A stretch of 45,447 nucleotides of DNA from Bifidobacterium saguini DSM 23967 (GTDB taxonomy: Bacteria > Actinomycetota > Actinomycetes > Actinomycetales > Bifidobacteriaceae), in contig NZ_JGZN01000010.1 in assembly GCF_000741715.1 (NCBI RefSeq), forward strand, positions 1-45,447. Reading direction: 5' to 3'. The notes beneath the pieces were generated by a model, which worked only from the letters and a program-made list of their open reading frames with translations, made no database searches and was not told the origin of the DNA. Positions within the stretch are counted from its first letter, which is position 1; the number at the start of each line of letters is the position of its first letter. Position numbers and translations under genes: made by a program. Positions 16,513 to 23,854 of the stretch are shown here, piece after piece.

Positions 16513-16743
16513 TTACCTGTGTGAACGGCTTTCGGGCGTGTCGTCGGTCTCGTCGTCAAAGCTAAAAAGCTCCTCAACCGTAGTGTCGAACACCTTGGCA
16601 ATATCCATAGCAAGCCTGAGCGAAGGGCAATACTGCCCCTGTTCCAAACGTCCGATGGTTTCTCGGCGAACATTGATGAGATCAGCCAACTCGGATTGCT
16701 TCATGCCTCGAGCAAGACGGTGAATTTTCACGCTAGTCTTCAT
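16513..16743 (-). CDS. XRE-family transcriptional regulator
   Basis: A compact 76-residue DNA-binding protein: MKTSVKIHRLARGMKQSELA, then LINVRRETIGRLEQGQYCPS, the typical helix-turn-helix and recognition helix of the Cro/C1 fold, and a short acidic tail. ATG 16743 overlaps the last codons of the membrane-protein gene by 11 bases and has GGGG six bases upstream, so the pair is translationally coupled. In-frame ATG 16749 is the alternative. XRE plus small membrane protein pairs are common in Gram-positive bacteria; the membrane partner may modulate the regulator (inference). Confidence 0.85.
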   Translation of the reverse strand: MKTSVKIHRLARGMKQSELADLINVRRETIGRLEQGQYCPSLRLAMDIAKVFDTTVEELFSFDDETDDTPESRSHR

Positions 16744-17158
16744 CGTCATCCCCATTCGAGCCGTCATGCTCCAGCCAGAGATAATAACCATCAGACAAAG
16801 CCAAAGCGCACATAGCCAGCGTGGGCAACGCCATAGGAGGAATCACATAAGGGGTAAACAGTATGCGCATGTTCAGCACGGTGTAGATGAACCCTAGCGC
16901 CACCAGCACGGCAACCAGCACCCACATGGCGAATTGCGTGGCCTTGCTCTGATGCTGATCCGAAAGCTCATCTCGCCGAGGGCGCTGCTTGTTGAGCACC
17001 TGAACCACCCAGATTTCACCGCAAGCCCAAATAAGCGCCACTAGAGCCGTGATAATAACTCCGATGAAATTGTGCCCAATCATCATCATGAGCACGCATG
17101 CCAGTGCGCCCACGATTTCCACCACCGCGCGCATCGCAATGTATCGGTTAAAAGTCAT
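16733..17158 (-). CDS. small membrane protein paired with an XRE regulator
   Basis: A 141-residue protein with four predicted membrane spans in two pairs: about 15-55, then a cytoplasmic loop with RPRRDELSDQHQSKA, then about 75-130. The short acidic loop with DE between span pairs is reminiscent of the DUF2178/DUF3796-like partners of XRE regulators. It ends in an acidic tail (DDDED). GGGGGA precedes ATG 17158 and TATAAT lies about 30 bases upstream. First gene of a two-gene operon with the XRE regulator. Biochemical function unknown. Confidence 0.72.
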   Translation of the reverse strand: MTFNRYIAMRAVVEIVGALACVLMMMIGHNFIGVIITALVALIWACGEIWVVQVLNKQRPRRDELSDQHQSKATQFAMWVLVAVLVALGFIYTVLNMRILFTPYVIPPMALPTLAMCALALSDGYYLWLEHDGSNGDDDED

Positions 17159-17188
17159 AGTTCCCCCGCTCTCTTATTCGCTTGGTTC

Positions 17189-17194
17189 ATTATA
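17189..17194 (-). promoter_or_regulatory. -10 box TATAAT of the membrane protein/XRE operon
   Basis: Perfect TATAAT on the - strand, 30 bases ahead of ATG 17158, giving a leader of about 24 bases with a GGGGGA ribosome site. Confidence 0.65.
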
Positions 17195-17278
17195 GGGTGG
17201 ATACATCGGGGGTGTGGCGCATGTCAGGTATGCGACGGGCGCATATTGCTCAGTGCAAGCAAGTACGCCGATAACAAG

Positions 17279-17304
17279 AAAGCCCTGCGCTCAGGCAGGG
17301 CTTT
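17279..17304 (-). terminator. intrinsic terminator
   Basis: Perfect 10-bp stem AAAGCCCTGC / GCAGGGCTTT, loop GCTCAG, with T-rich flank on the - strand (TCTTGTTAT). It ends the G5/transglycosylase gene. Confidence 0.85.
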
Positions 17305-17332
17305 TCTCGCAATGCGAAGCTGTTATTGCAAA

Positions 17333-18349
17333 TCAGTAGCTCTTGTACTGCAACCAGTGGCTGTAAGCGGCGGAGATAGAGCCATAACGACCGTTGCAGT
17401 AGCTGACGAACCACTTGAACTGGGTCTGGTAGTTGGTTGCCCAGTCAGCGCCAGCGGAAGCCATCTTGCTACCCGGCAGAGCCTGCGGCAGACCATAGGC
17501 GCCGGACGGGTTGACAGCAGTGGGGCTCCAGCCGGACTCGTGATTGATGATGTAATTGGCTGCGGTGAAATCGTCTTCCGTGTAGCCATTGGCAATCAGA
17601 TAATCGTGAGCCCAAGTCTGCATTTCACCGACCGGCACAGTGGTGCCCAAGCTCGTGGATGATGAGCTGGAAGACGAAGAAGAGCTGGACGTGGAACCGG
17701 TGCCAACCAAAATCACCTTATCCACAGGAGCCTTCTTGACCCAGGAAGTGAACACATTGGAGGATACGACCTTATCGCCGGCGCGAGTCACCAAAGAGGT
17801 GGTCTCCATAACGCCGTTCTCACCCTCGGTTTCCACCTTTTCGGTACCCTTAGGCAAATCGGACGTTTCCTTACGCACTTCGTTGAACGGAATATCCGTA
17901 TCGCTGGTCTCCACATCTGCGCCAGCACGTTCAATAGTGATGACCGTGGCCTCGGTGACCTTGCTCTTCAGCGAAGGAGATACGGTGTCAGCTGGATCAA
18001 GCGTGATGTTGCCGGCGTCCAGCACATCCTTGACGGTTTTCATGGCGCTTTTCTCACCAAGCACCACGCGGGAATCACCATTGATTTTTACGGTGACATA
18101 CGTGGTGTTCTTATCCGCGCCGTTCAACTCGCCACGGGCGGCGGAACGGGAAGCTGCGGAATCAGTGGCGGAAAACGCGGTGATATGAGTGCCAACCGTG
18201 CTGGTATCCGACTGATAGAAGTTGCGGGATACAAACCCAGCACCAGCGATGAGACCTCCGGCGGCAATCACTGCGCCAATCTTTGCCCACTGACGCTTGC
18301 TTAAGCTCAGGGACTTCAGAGGGGAGGTTTTCCTACCGTGTCTCGTCAT
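17333..18349 (-). CDS. secreted DUF348/G5/transglycosylase-like cell-wall protein
   Basis: A 338-residue cell-wall enzyme related to resuscitation-promoting-factor type proteins. Residues about 20-45 form an N-terminal membrane anchor or signal. A DUF348-like segment (VTVKINGDSRVVLGEKSAMK..) is followed by a G5 domain (about 145-215, with IPFNEVRKETSDLPKGTEKV). Then comes a run of eleven serines as a linker (about 224-234) and a C-terminal lysozyme-like transglycosylase domain starting near ANYIINHESGW (the glutamate in NHESGW is the likely catalytic acid), with NPSGAYGLPQALPGSKM. It probably cuts peptidoglycan during growth or separation. AGGAG precedes ATG 18349 by four bases. The last domain looks more like an SLT-type domain than a true Rpf domain. 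Confidence 0.85.
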   Translation of the reverse strand: MTRHGRKTSPLKSLSLSKRQWAKIGAVIAAGGLIAGAGFVSRNFYQSDTSTVGTHITAFSATDSAASRSAARGELNGADKNTTYVTVKINGDSRVVLGEKSAMKTVKDVLDAGNITLDPADTVSPSLKSKVTEATVITIERAGADVETSDTDIPFNEVRKETSDLPKGTEKVETEGENGVMETTSLVTRAGDKVVSSNVFTSWVKKAPVDKVILVGTGSTSSSSSSSSSSSTSLGTTVPVGEMQTWAHDYLIANGYTEDDFTAANYIINHESGWSPTAVNPSGAYGLPQALPGSKMASAGADWATNYQTQFKWFVSYCNGRYGSISAAYSHWLQYKSY

Positions 18350-18470
18350 TACGCTCCTTGGATTGATTGCAACTCGATTGGATTATAGGAACCACATGAA
18401 CGTGCAGGTTGCGCGAACCGAGCTGCACACTGCCCACCATCATAGATGGTGCACTGGATGAAATACAGCA

Positions 18471-18504
18471 ATGCCGTCTCCACGAACAAGCATGGAGGCG
18501 GCAT
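18471..18504 (-). terminator. hairpin downstream of trxA
   Basis: 12-bp stem with one G-T pair (18471-18482 / 18493-18504). On the - strand it is followed by TGCTGTATTTC. It lies 87 bases beyond the trxA stop in the 241-bp gap 18350-18590, which otherwise holds no gene that I can see. Confidence 0.45.
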
Positions 18505-18590
18505 ATATAGTGGTTGCTGATGCTTAGTAGCGCTATATATCGGGGAATCGGGTGGATTTTGGACCCAAGTCACGCAGCGTTCTGATGTGC

Positions 18591-18956
18591 TCAGTTCTGG
18601 GCGGCGGCCTCAGCCTTGGCTGCGGCAAGATCAAGAGCCTTGGCCTGGCTGATCAGATCATCCAAATCAGCGGCCTGCAGAGCACCAGCCTGCTGGAAGA
18701 TCACCTCGCCCTGCTTGGCAATCATCAGCGTAGGCACAGCCTGAATGCCAGCAGCCTGAGCCAAATCCTGATTGGCATCAATATCTACCTTCACAAAGGC
18801 GATGTCCTTATTCTCCGGCTTATCGGAAGCAGCTTCGAAAATCGGGCCGAACGCGCGGCACGGGCCGCACCATGTAGCCCAAAAGTCCACGAACACGATT
18901 TCGTTATCAGTAATAGTCTGCTCAAAATCAGCCGAGGTAATCGCCTTGGTTGCCAT
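18591..18956 (-). CDS. trxA: thioredoxin
   Basis: A 121-residue thioredoxin that reduces protein disulfides in the cytoplasm. The active site WCGPC (residues 29-33) lies in VDFWATWCGPCRAFGP and the cis-proline loop is AVPTLMI (about 73-79). Unlike the minimal 105-residue form it has an alanine-rich extension of about 15 residues at the C-terminus. The open frame extends far upstream, but ATG 18956 has AAAGGAGA eight bases before it and matches the family start. Confidence 0.95.
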   Translation of the reverse strand: MATKAITSADFEQTITDNEIVFVDFWATWCGPCRAFGPIFEAASDKPENKDIAFVKVDIDANQDLAQAAGIQAVPTLMIAKQGEVIFQQAGALQAADLDDLISQAKALDLAAAKAEAAAQN

Positions 18957-19123
18957 GTGAGTCTCCTTTATCAACTTATATGCAGGTTCACGTTTACATC
19001 TGCGCACCAGCTTGTCAGCACCACCCAACAAATAGGCGCCCATCGCGCTGGTTTTGCGCCGCAAGCCAAAACATGTTTGCTCATATTTCGCTGGAAGGTG
19101 AAGGAATCGCCGCATATTCGCGC

Positions 19124-19129
19124 GATAAT
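19124..19129 (+). promoter_or_regulatory. -10 box GATAAT for the NUDIX gene
   Basis: GATAAT ends seven bases before ATG 19137, so transcription would begin at the start codon. Confidence 0.5.
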
Positions 19130-19136
19130 GGGAGGC

Positions 19137-19769
19137 ATGCCAGTCATGAATGATGAAGTGCCCGGCGAGGGCGATTTTGACGTCAACCGCAAGCGTGGCG
19201 AATTCGACAACATAACCCCCGAGGACTTCATTCACGGAGGTGGCTCGGGCCACGGCAATCCTCCGGGGTGGCTGGAGCCTGCAGACATTAACCGCGCTCG
19301 TCATCAAATGCCCATCGCATATGTGGAAATCGTGCCCGTGCGCACCGATGAGATGGGGCGCATTGCACAAGTGGGCTCACTGCTGCGCGTCTCGGACGAT
19401 GGTTCAATCGAGCGTACGGTGATTACCGGTCGTGTGCTTTTCCATGAAACGTTGCGTGAGGCCATCGCCCGCAATGTGGCCAAGGATTTGGGCGATATTG
19501 CGTTACCGCTGCTGCCAGCCTCCCTGCAACCGTTCACCGTGGCCGAATTCTTCCCGACTCCAGGCCTGAGCGAGTACTACGATCCGCGCCAGCATGCGAT
19601 TGCATTGTGCTATGTGGTTGCCATCGCCGGCGATTGCAAGCCGCAGGACGAAACGCTCGACGTGGAATGGGTTGATCCGAAGAGCGACATGATGGATAAG
19701 TTCGTGGAACAGATGGTCAATGGTCATGGCCGCATCGTGCGGCAGGCGCTGGCATGGGCCGGCGTGTGA
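19137..19769 (+). CDS. NUDIX-fold protein (DUF4916-like)
   Basis: About 210 residues, of the actinobacterial DUF4916 group with a NUDIX-like fold. Characteristic stretches are ITPEDFIHGGGSGHGNPPGW, QMPIAYVEIVPVR, VLFHETLREAIARNVAKDLG (a degenerate NUDIX helix without the full REUxEE motif) and FFPTPGLSEYYDPRQHAIAL. Because the glutamate cluster of the NUDIX box is incomplete, hydrolase activity is uncertain. ATG 19137 follows GATAAT by seven bases (leaderless). ATG 19146 with GGAGG about ten bases upstream and ATG 19128 are alternatives. It is divergent from trxA. Confidence 0.75.
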   Translation: MPVMNDEVPGEGDFDVNRKRGEFDNITPEDFIHGGGSGHGNPPGWLEPADINRARHQMPIAYVEIVPVRTDEMGRIAQVGSLLRVSDDGSIERTVITGRVLFHETLREAIARNVAKDLGDIALPLLPASLQPFTVAEFFPTPGLSEYYDPRQHAIALCYVVAIAGDCKPQDETLDVEWVDPKSDMMDKFVEQMVNGHGRIVRQALAWAGV

Positions 19770-19826
19770 GCGTGCAACAGTATTGCAACATTCTGATTCG
19801 TTGAGTTTGAATTCAAGGAAGTACAT

Positions 19827-20672
19827 ATGGCAATCGAATTAGTGAATCACGTTTACCGTGAAGGCGAAGGCGTGCCGGTGGTGCTGATGAATGCCTACCC
19901 GGTGGACCACCGCATGTGGGATGTTTGCGCTAAGGCGCTCGTGGATTTCTCAGATTTGGACGACGTGCCGCCGTTCCCCATCTGGGCTCCTGATATGGCC
20001 GGTTCCGGCGCCTCTCCCGTGCCGAGTGCTGAGGATTCCGGCCCGCAGCTGCCCAATGGTTCATATCCTGAAGCACTGGACCGTCTGGCAGACGCATACG
20101 TGAATCTGATCAAGGCCGCCGGCTACAGCCAAGCCATCTGGGTCGGGCTTTCGATGGGCGGCTATGTGGCGATGGATATTCAACGCCGCCACCCGGAGAC
20201 CGTGGCCGGACTTGCCTTGTGCGACACGATGGCCGCCTCGGATGGTGTGGGCGGCGAAGGTCGCCTAGCGATGGCCGATGCCGCTGAACAAACCAATTCC
20301 GTGGAGCCGGTGATGCATTTCGCCAAACCATCCGAAGGGGATTCAACCGTGAAGAAAACCCCGGAATTCGTGGAAACCATGACCCGCTGGATTGAAGAAC
20401 AGAATCCAGCCGGCTTGGCATGGCGCCAACGCATGACCTACGGCCGCCCGGATATGAGCGCCGTGCCGGAAACAATCAGCGCACCTACTCTGGTGATTTC
20501 CGGCGAGCTGGACCCCACCAGCAATCCAAGCGTGATGCGTCCGCTCTCCGCGCGCATTCGCGGCGCCGAATTCATCGACATACCAGACTGCGGCCACTTC
20601 AGCGCTGTAGAGCATCCAGACGTGGTGGCACGCGCACTGCTTTCCCTGGTCCGCCGTGTGCAGGCTGCCTGA
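19827..20672 (+). CDS. alpha/beta hydrolase
   Basis: A 281-residue serine hydrolase of the alpha/beta fold. The nucleophile elbow is GLSMGG in WVGLSMGGYVAMD. An acid is likely in SGELDPTSNP and the catalytic histidine in DCGHFSAVEHP near the end. No signal peptide. The overall look is that of 3-oxoadipate enol-lactonase-like esterases, but the substrate cannot be told. AAGGAA lies six bases before ATG. It is 57 bases after the NUDIX gene and 50 before the next, all on the + strand, so perhaps one transcription unit. Confidence 0.85.
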   Translation: MAIELVNHVYREGEGVPVVLMNAYPVDHRMWDVCAKALVDFSDLDDVPPFPIWAPDMAGSGASPVPSAEDSGPQLPNGSYPEALDRLADAYVNLIKAAGYSQAIWVGLSMGGYVAMDIQRRHPETVAGLALCDTMAASDGVGGEGRLAMADAAEQTNSVEPVMHFAKPSEGDSTVKKTPEFVETMTRWIEEQNPAGLAWRQRMTYGRPDMSAVPETISAPTLVISGELDPTSNPSVMRPLSARIRGAEFIDIPDCGHFSAVEHPDVVARALLSLVRRVQAA

Positions 20673-20722
20673 TTCAGCACATAGCCGCATAGTGAATTCG
20701 CATAGTGAAGTAAGGATCGCGA

Positions 20723-21973
20723 ATGACCGCAGACATTCATTTCTCGCCGCTTGCACTCACCCAAGCGCTGCCATTCCTGCCGCTGGCACAAGGCGACATC
20801 GACTATCAAGTAGATCGACGCAGCGAACCGGGACTGATTGACGAACTCCTGCAAGACGCCAATACCAAGGTGATTTTGACCCGTGGCGGGCACATCGCCG
20901 TACCGCGTGGCCAAGGCGATCTCGTCGACTATGAAAACGTCAAAATGAGGCTCGCCACCTTGCCCGGCGGCTATGTTTCCGCCGAACTCAAGCGTTACCC
21001 GCAAGCCGTGGCCATGTTCCTCGGCTCCTACGGTGGCGCTCGCGGAGAATCAGTAATCGCAGTAGATATTTCACGAGTTCCAGAACCCGGCAGCACGGCC
21101 AGTAATACTGCAGCCCAGGCATCATCAGAAAGTTCCGCAGGCTGCGACATGCCGGCTGCACAATCAGCGGGCGGCCAGGCCGGCGCTATCACCGGCGTGC
21201 TCGGCACCCAAGATTACGGCACTGTTGACGGAGCACTCAGCGTACCGGATTCCGCAGGCCAAGGCGCAGACGATGCATTTGACGAATCAGTCGACCTGCA
21301 GGACAGCAAGAAGCCTGCGCCCAAGCCAACATTGCTGCAACAAGCAGTCACACGATTCGATTGGGTCGATTTGCGCGGCTTCGCACCTCACGCAAACGCG
21401 CGCGAAGCAGGGCAAGCCACCAGTGCCATCACATTAAGCATCTGGCATTCCCGTCAACGATTCTGCCCAACATGCGGCGCGCCGGTCGAAACCGCGCTCG
21501 CAGGCTGGGCGCAGCGTTGCTCCAACGCAGCAGACCGTAACCGCATTCTGTTCCCGCGCGTGGAGCCCGCGGTAATTACCGCCATCGTGGATGGGCAGGA
21601 TCGTCTGCTGCTGCAGCATAACGCGGCATGGAAAGACGAGCGACTGTATTCAGTTTCTGCAGGATTCGTGGAAGCGGGGGAGAACCTCGAACATGCATGC
21701 CGGCGCGAAGCCATGGAAGAAACCGGTATCAAACTTGGCGAGGTGCGTTATCTCGGTTCGCAGCCGTGGCCATTCCCAGCCTCATTGATGATGGCATTCA
21801 AGGCACATGCCATCACCACCGACGTGCACGTGGATGGCGAGGAAACCATGACCGCACGCTGGGTGACGCGCGACGAATACACTGCCGAGTTGATTTCCGG
21901 GCGAATGGCTGCTCCAGGGCGAGCCACCATCGCGCGGTACATGATTGAGGAGTGGCTCGGGCGCGAACTGTAA
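20723..21973 (+). CDS. nudC: NAD+ diphosphatase (NudC-type NUDIX hydrolase)
   Basis: A 416-residue NUDIX enzyme that should split NADH/NAD+ (and in known relatives also NAD-capped RNA) into two mononucleotides. The complete NUDIX box begins GFVEAGENLEHACRREAMEE (314-333) and the NudC hallmark SQPWPFPASLM follows at about 346. A zinc-ribbon remnant precedes it: C248-x2-C251 and C266, but the fourth cysteine is missing (CSNA). An insert rich in A, S, G and Q at about residues 120-205 separates the N-terminal domain from the ribbon and makes the protein about 160 residues longer than the E. coli enzyme. AAGGA lies six bases before ATG. Confidence 0.88.
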   Translation: MTADIHFSPLALTQALPFLPLAQGDIDYQVDRRSEPGLIDELLQDANTKVILTRGGHIAVPRGQGDLVDYENVKMRLATLPGGYVSAELKRYPQAVAMFLGSYGGARGESVIAVDISRVPEPGSTASNTAAQASSESSAGCDMPAAQSAGGQAGAITGVLGTQDYGTVDGALSVPDSAGQGADDAFDESVDLQDSKKPAPKPTLLQQAVTRFDWVDLRGFAPHANAREAGQATSAITLSIWHSRQRFCPTCGAPVETALAGWAQRCSNAADRNRILFPRVEPAVITAIVDGQDRLLLQHNAAWKDERLYSVSAGFVEAGENLEHACRREAMEETGIKLGEVRYLGSQPWPFPASLMMAFKAHAITTDVHVDGEETMTARWVTRDEYTAELISGRMAAPGRATIARYMIEEWLGREL

Positions 21974-22023
21974 GAGTGTGGAAGGCTGGGAAAACAGTGG
22001 TGGAATAGCCGGCAGCAATGCGT

Positions 22024-22029
22024 TAGTCT
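22024..22029 (+). promoter_or_regulatory. -10 box TAGTCT for gcvH
   Basis: TAGTCT ends seven bases before ATG 22037; no ribosome site is present. A leaderless start is likely. Confidence 0.45.
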
Positions 22030-22036
22030 GGTGCCT

Positions 22037-22438
22037 ATGAGTGATGAAATCGAACAGCCGCTGAACCTGGATATTCCCGAACACCTTGAGTACTCCGATG
22101 AGCACGTATGGGTGGACCGTTCGGGCGATCTCGCCATTCTTGGCATCACCGAATATGCCGCCGACCAGCTCGGCGAACTGGTATTCGTGGACCTTCCCGA
22201 GCCGGGCTCCCGCGTGGAAGCCGGCGATGAAATCGTGGAACTCGAGTCTTCCAAGGCCGTGCAGCCGATGATCAGCCCGGTGGCTGGCACGGTGAAATAC
22301 GTGAACCGTGACGTTTCGGACGATCCGTCCGTAATCAACGGTGACCCATACGGCGAAGGTTGGATTCTCAAGGTTGAACTTGACGATGACGAGCCGGAGC
22401 TGCTCACCGCAGACGAATACGCAAAAATCATTCGCTAA
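22037..22438 (+). CDS. gcvH: glycine cleavage system H protein
   Basis: A 133-residue lipoyl-carrier protein. The lipoyl lysine is K73 in VELESSKAVQPM, within the standard hammerhead fold, and the opening EHVWV and the closing PYGEGWILKV match the H-protein family. It shuttles the aminomethyl group in glycine cleavage. No gcvT, gcvP or lpd is nearby, so it is an orphan here. The lipoate-protein ligase at 27901 on the same strand is the likely enzyme that loads it. Start ATG 22037 is favoured by the -10 position; GTG 22031 is in frame. Confidence 0.92.
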   Translation: MSDEIEQPLNLDIPEHLEYSDEHVWVDRSGDLAILGITEYAADQLGELVFVDLPEPGSRVEAGDEIVELESSKAVQPMISPVAGTVKYVNRDVSDDPSVINGDPYGEGWILKVELDDDEPELLTADEYAKIIR

Positions 22439-22448
22439 AGGCTCTGCG

Positions 22449-22489
22449 TGCATGCTATGAGTCCGCTCTTAGCTGGCTCATAGCATGCA
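22449..22489. promoter_or_regulatory. 13-bp inverted repeat between gcvH and the App1-like gene
   Basis: Perfect repeat TGCATGCTATGAG / CTCATAGCATGCA with a 15-base loop and no U tract. It could end gcvH transcription or be an operator for the next gene, whose -10 TATAGT begins six bases later (22495-22500). Confidence 0.5.
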
Positions 22490-22494
22490 TGGCC

Positions 22495-22500
22495 TATAGT
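22495..22500 (+). promoter_or_regulatory. -10 box TATAGT for the App1-like gene
   Basis: TATAGT ends seven bases before ATG 22508; no ribosome site. Confidence 0.55.
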
Positions 22501-22507
22501 GGTTGGC

Positions 22508-23824
22508 ATGAGAAGCCCACGCGAGGATTTTGAAGCCGCAAGCAAGCGCCTGGAAACGTTGCACATACTGCGCCACGCGGGCGAGTCTGCGCTCGAAACC
22601 GCTGATTCTTCGACCTCAGCTTCCAGCACTGCTGCAGCAGACGACATGCCAACTGTGCCCATTCCTGCTCGTAAAGCCGTTACTACATTCGATGCGGCTT
22701 CCAAACGTGAACGCATCGAAGTCAAACCACCGCTGATCCGTTTCACGCGCCGTGCCATCACCCACACATTCGGCGTGTGGTCTCATATTTCCGCAGCTGT
22801 TGCGCATCAATTGGGCTGGTATCCGCGTGTGGAGCCATATGTTGGCTACGGTACCGGCGATTATTCGCGCCTGATTTGCCGCACGGTATACGCGCCTGAA
22901 CATGGGCAGTCGGGTGAGCTGATTCGCGGTATTCGCGGCATGCTCACCATTCCTGCACCTCACACGCATGTGCAAGCCAGCATCGACGATACGCCACTGA
23001 ACACCGTGCAAATAGGTGCTTCCGAAGTTTACGACAAAGTGGATCGTACGCGCGATCTCAGCGGCGAATACGCTATTTCCGATTCGGCCGGCTATCTTGA
23101 TTTGGTAGCGGAGCATCGTCTCACGCCTGGTATTCACCGTGTTTCGTACACAGTGAACGACCGTAAACCGGTGAGTGCCAACCTGTACACGATTCCATCC
23201 AGCGCCAAGGTCGGCATCATCTCCGATGTGGACGACACCATCATGATTACCCAAGCGCCGGTGATTTGGAAAGCCGCCTACAATCTGCTGTTTTTGAATC
23301 CCAAGAAAAAAGCTTCCGTGCCGGGCATGAGCGTGCTGTTTGCCCGCATTTCGGACCTGTTCCCGGATGCTCCCTTCTTCTACCTCTCCACCTCGCCGTG
23401 GAATGTGGAAAGTTCGATCCGTCACTTCATTACCGATCACGGATTCCCTGAAGGCCCGCTGCTGTTACGCGATCTTGATCCTCGCCCGAAAACCTTTGTG
23501 CCTTCCGGCCCGCAGCACAAGCTGGAATTCGCCGAACAATTAATGGCGGATTTTCCGGATATGAAGTTCATTCTGGTGGGCGATGACGGGCAGAAAGACC
23601 CCACAACCTACGCCACCATCGTCAAACGATATCCGGGGCGCGTTCTGGCTATTGCGATTCGCCAGCTGAGCCCTAAGGAGACGCCCGGTTTGGCATCCGT
23701 GGCCGGCCTGACCTCCACGCAGCCCATACCGGTTACCGAAGTACCTGTGTTCACCGGCACCACTGGCGCGAATCTGCTGAAAACCATGATTCCATACCTG
23801 CGCGAGCACGCGAACGAACAGTAA
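22508..23824 (+). CDS. App1-like phosphatase (DUF2183, HAD-type)
   Basis: A 438-residue protein. The C-terminal half has the DxDxT phosphatase motif in IISDVDDTIMIT (D240, D242, T244), followed by YLSTSPWNV, KLEFAEQLMADFPDMKFILVGDDGQKD, the motif series of the App1/DUF2183 family of phosphatidate phosphatases. The N-terminal 230 residues hold a beta-type domain (PYVGYGTGDYSRLICRTVYA...). No membrane span is evident. The real substrate in bacteria is not established. Start ATG 22508 is leaderless behind TATAGT; GTG 22499 is in frame. Confidence 0.8.
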   Translation: MRSPREDFEAASKRLETLHILRHAGESALETADSSTSASSTAAADDMPTVPIPARKAVTTFDAASKRERIEVKPPLIRFTRRAITHTFGVWSHISAAVAHQLGWYPRVEPYVGYGTGDYSRLICRTVYAPEHGQSGELIRGIRGMLTIPAPHTHVQASIDDTPLNTVQIGASEVYDKVDRTRDLSGEYAISDSAGYLDLVAEHRLTPGIHRVSYTVNDRKPVSANLYTIPSSAKVGIISDVDDTIMITQAPVIWKAAYNLLFLNPKKKASVPGMSVLFARISDLFPDAPFFYLSTSPWNVESSIRHFITDHGFPEGPLLLRDLDPRPKTFVPSGPQHKLEFAEQLMADFPDMKFILVGDDGQKDPTTYATIVKRYPGRVLAIAIRQLSPKETPGLASVAGLTSTQPIPVTEVPVFTGTTGANLLKTMIPYLREHANEQ

Positions 23825-23840
23825 GTCCCTTACTGGCGCG

Positions 23841-23846
23841 TACAAT
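23841..23846 (+). promoter_or_regulatory. -10 box TACAAT for the oligopeptidase gene
   Basis: TACAAT ends eight bases before ATG 23855; no ribosome site. Confidence 0.55.
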
Positions 23847-23854
23847 CGCGTGAT

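Noticed and set aside
17657..17690. Serine run as a phase-variable repeat
   Set aside because: The codons are mixed and changes would be in multiples of three, so no frame switch; it is a plain linker.
18552..19127. Upstream extension of the NUDIX frame across trxA
   Set aside because: It overlaps the thioredoxin gene on the other strand; motifs of the NUDIX-like domain begin only after 19137.
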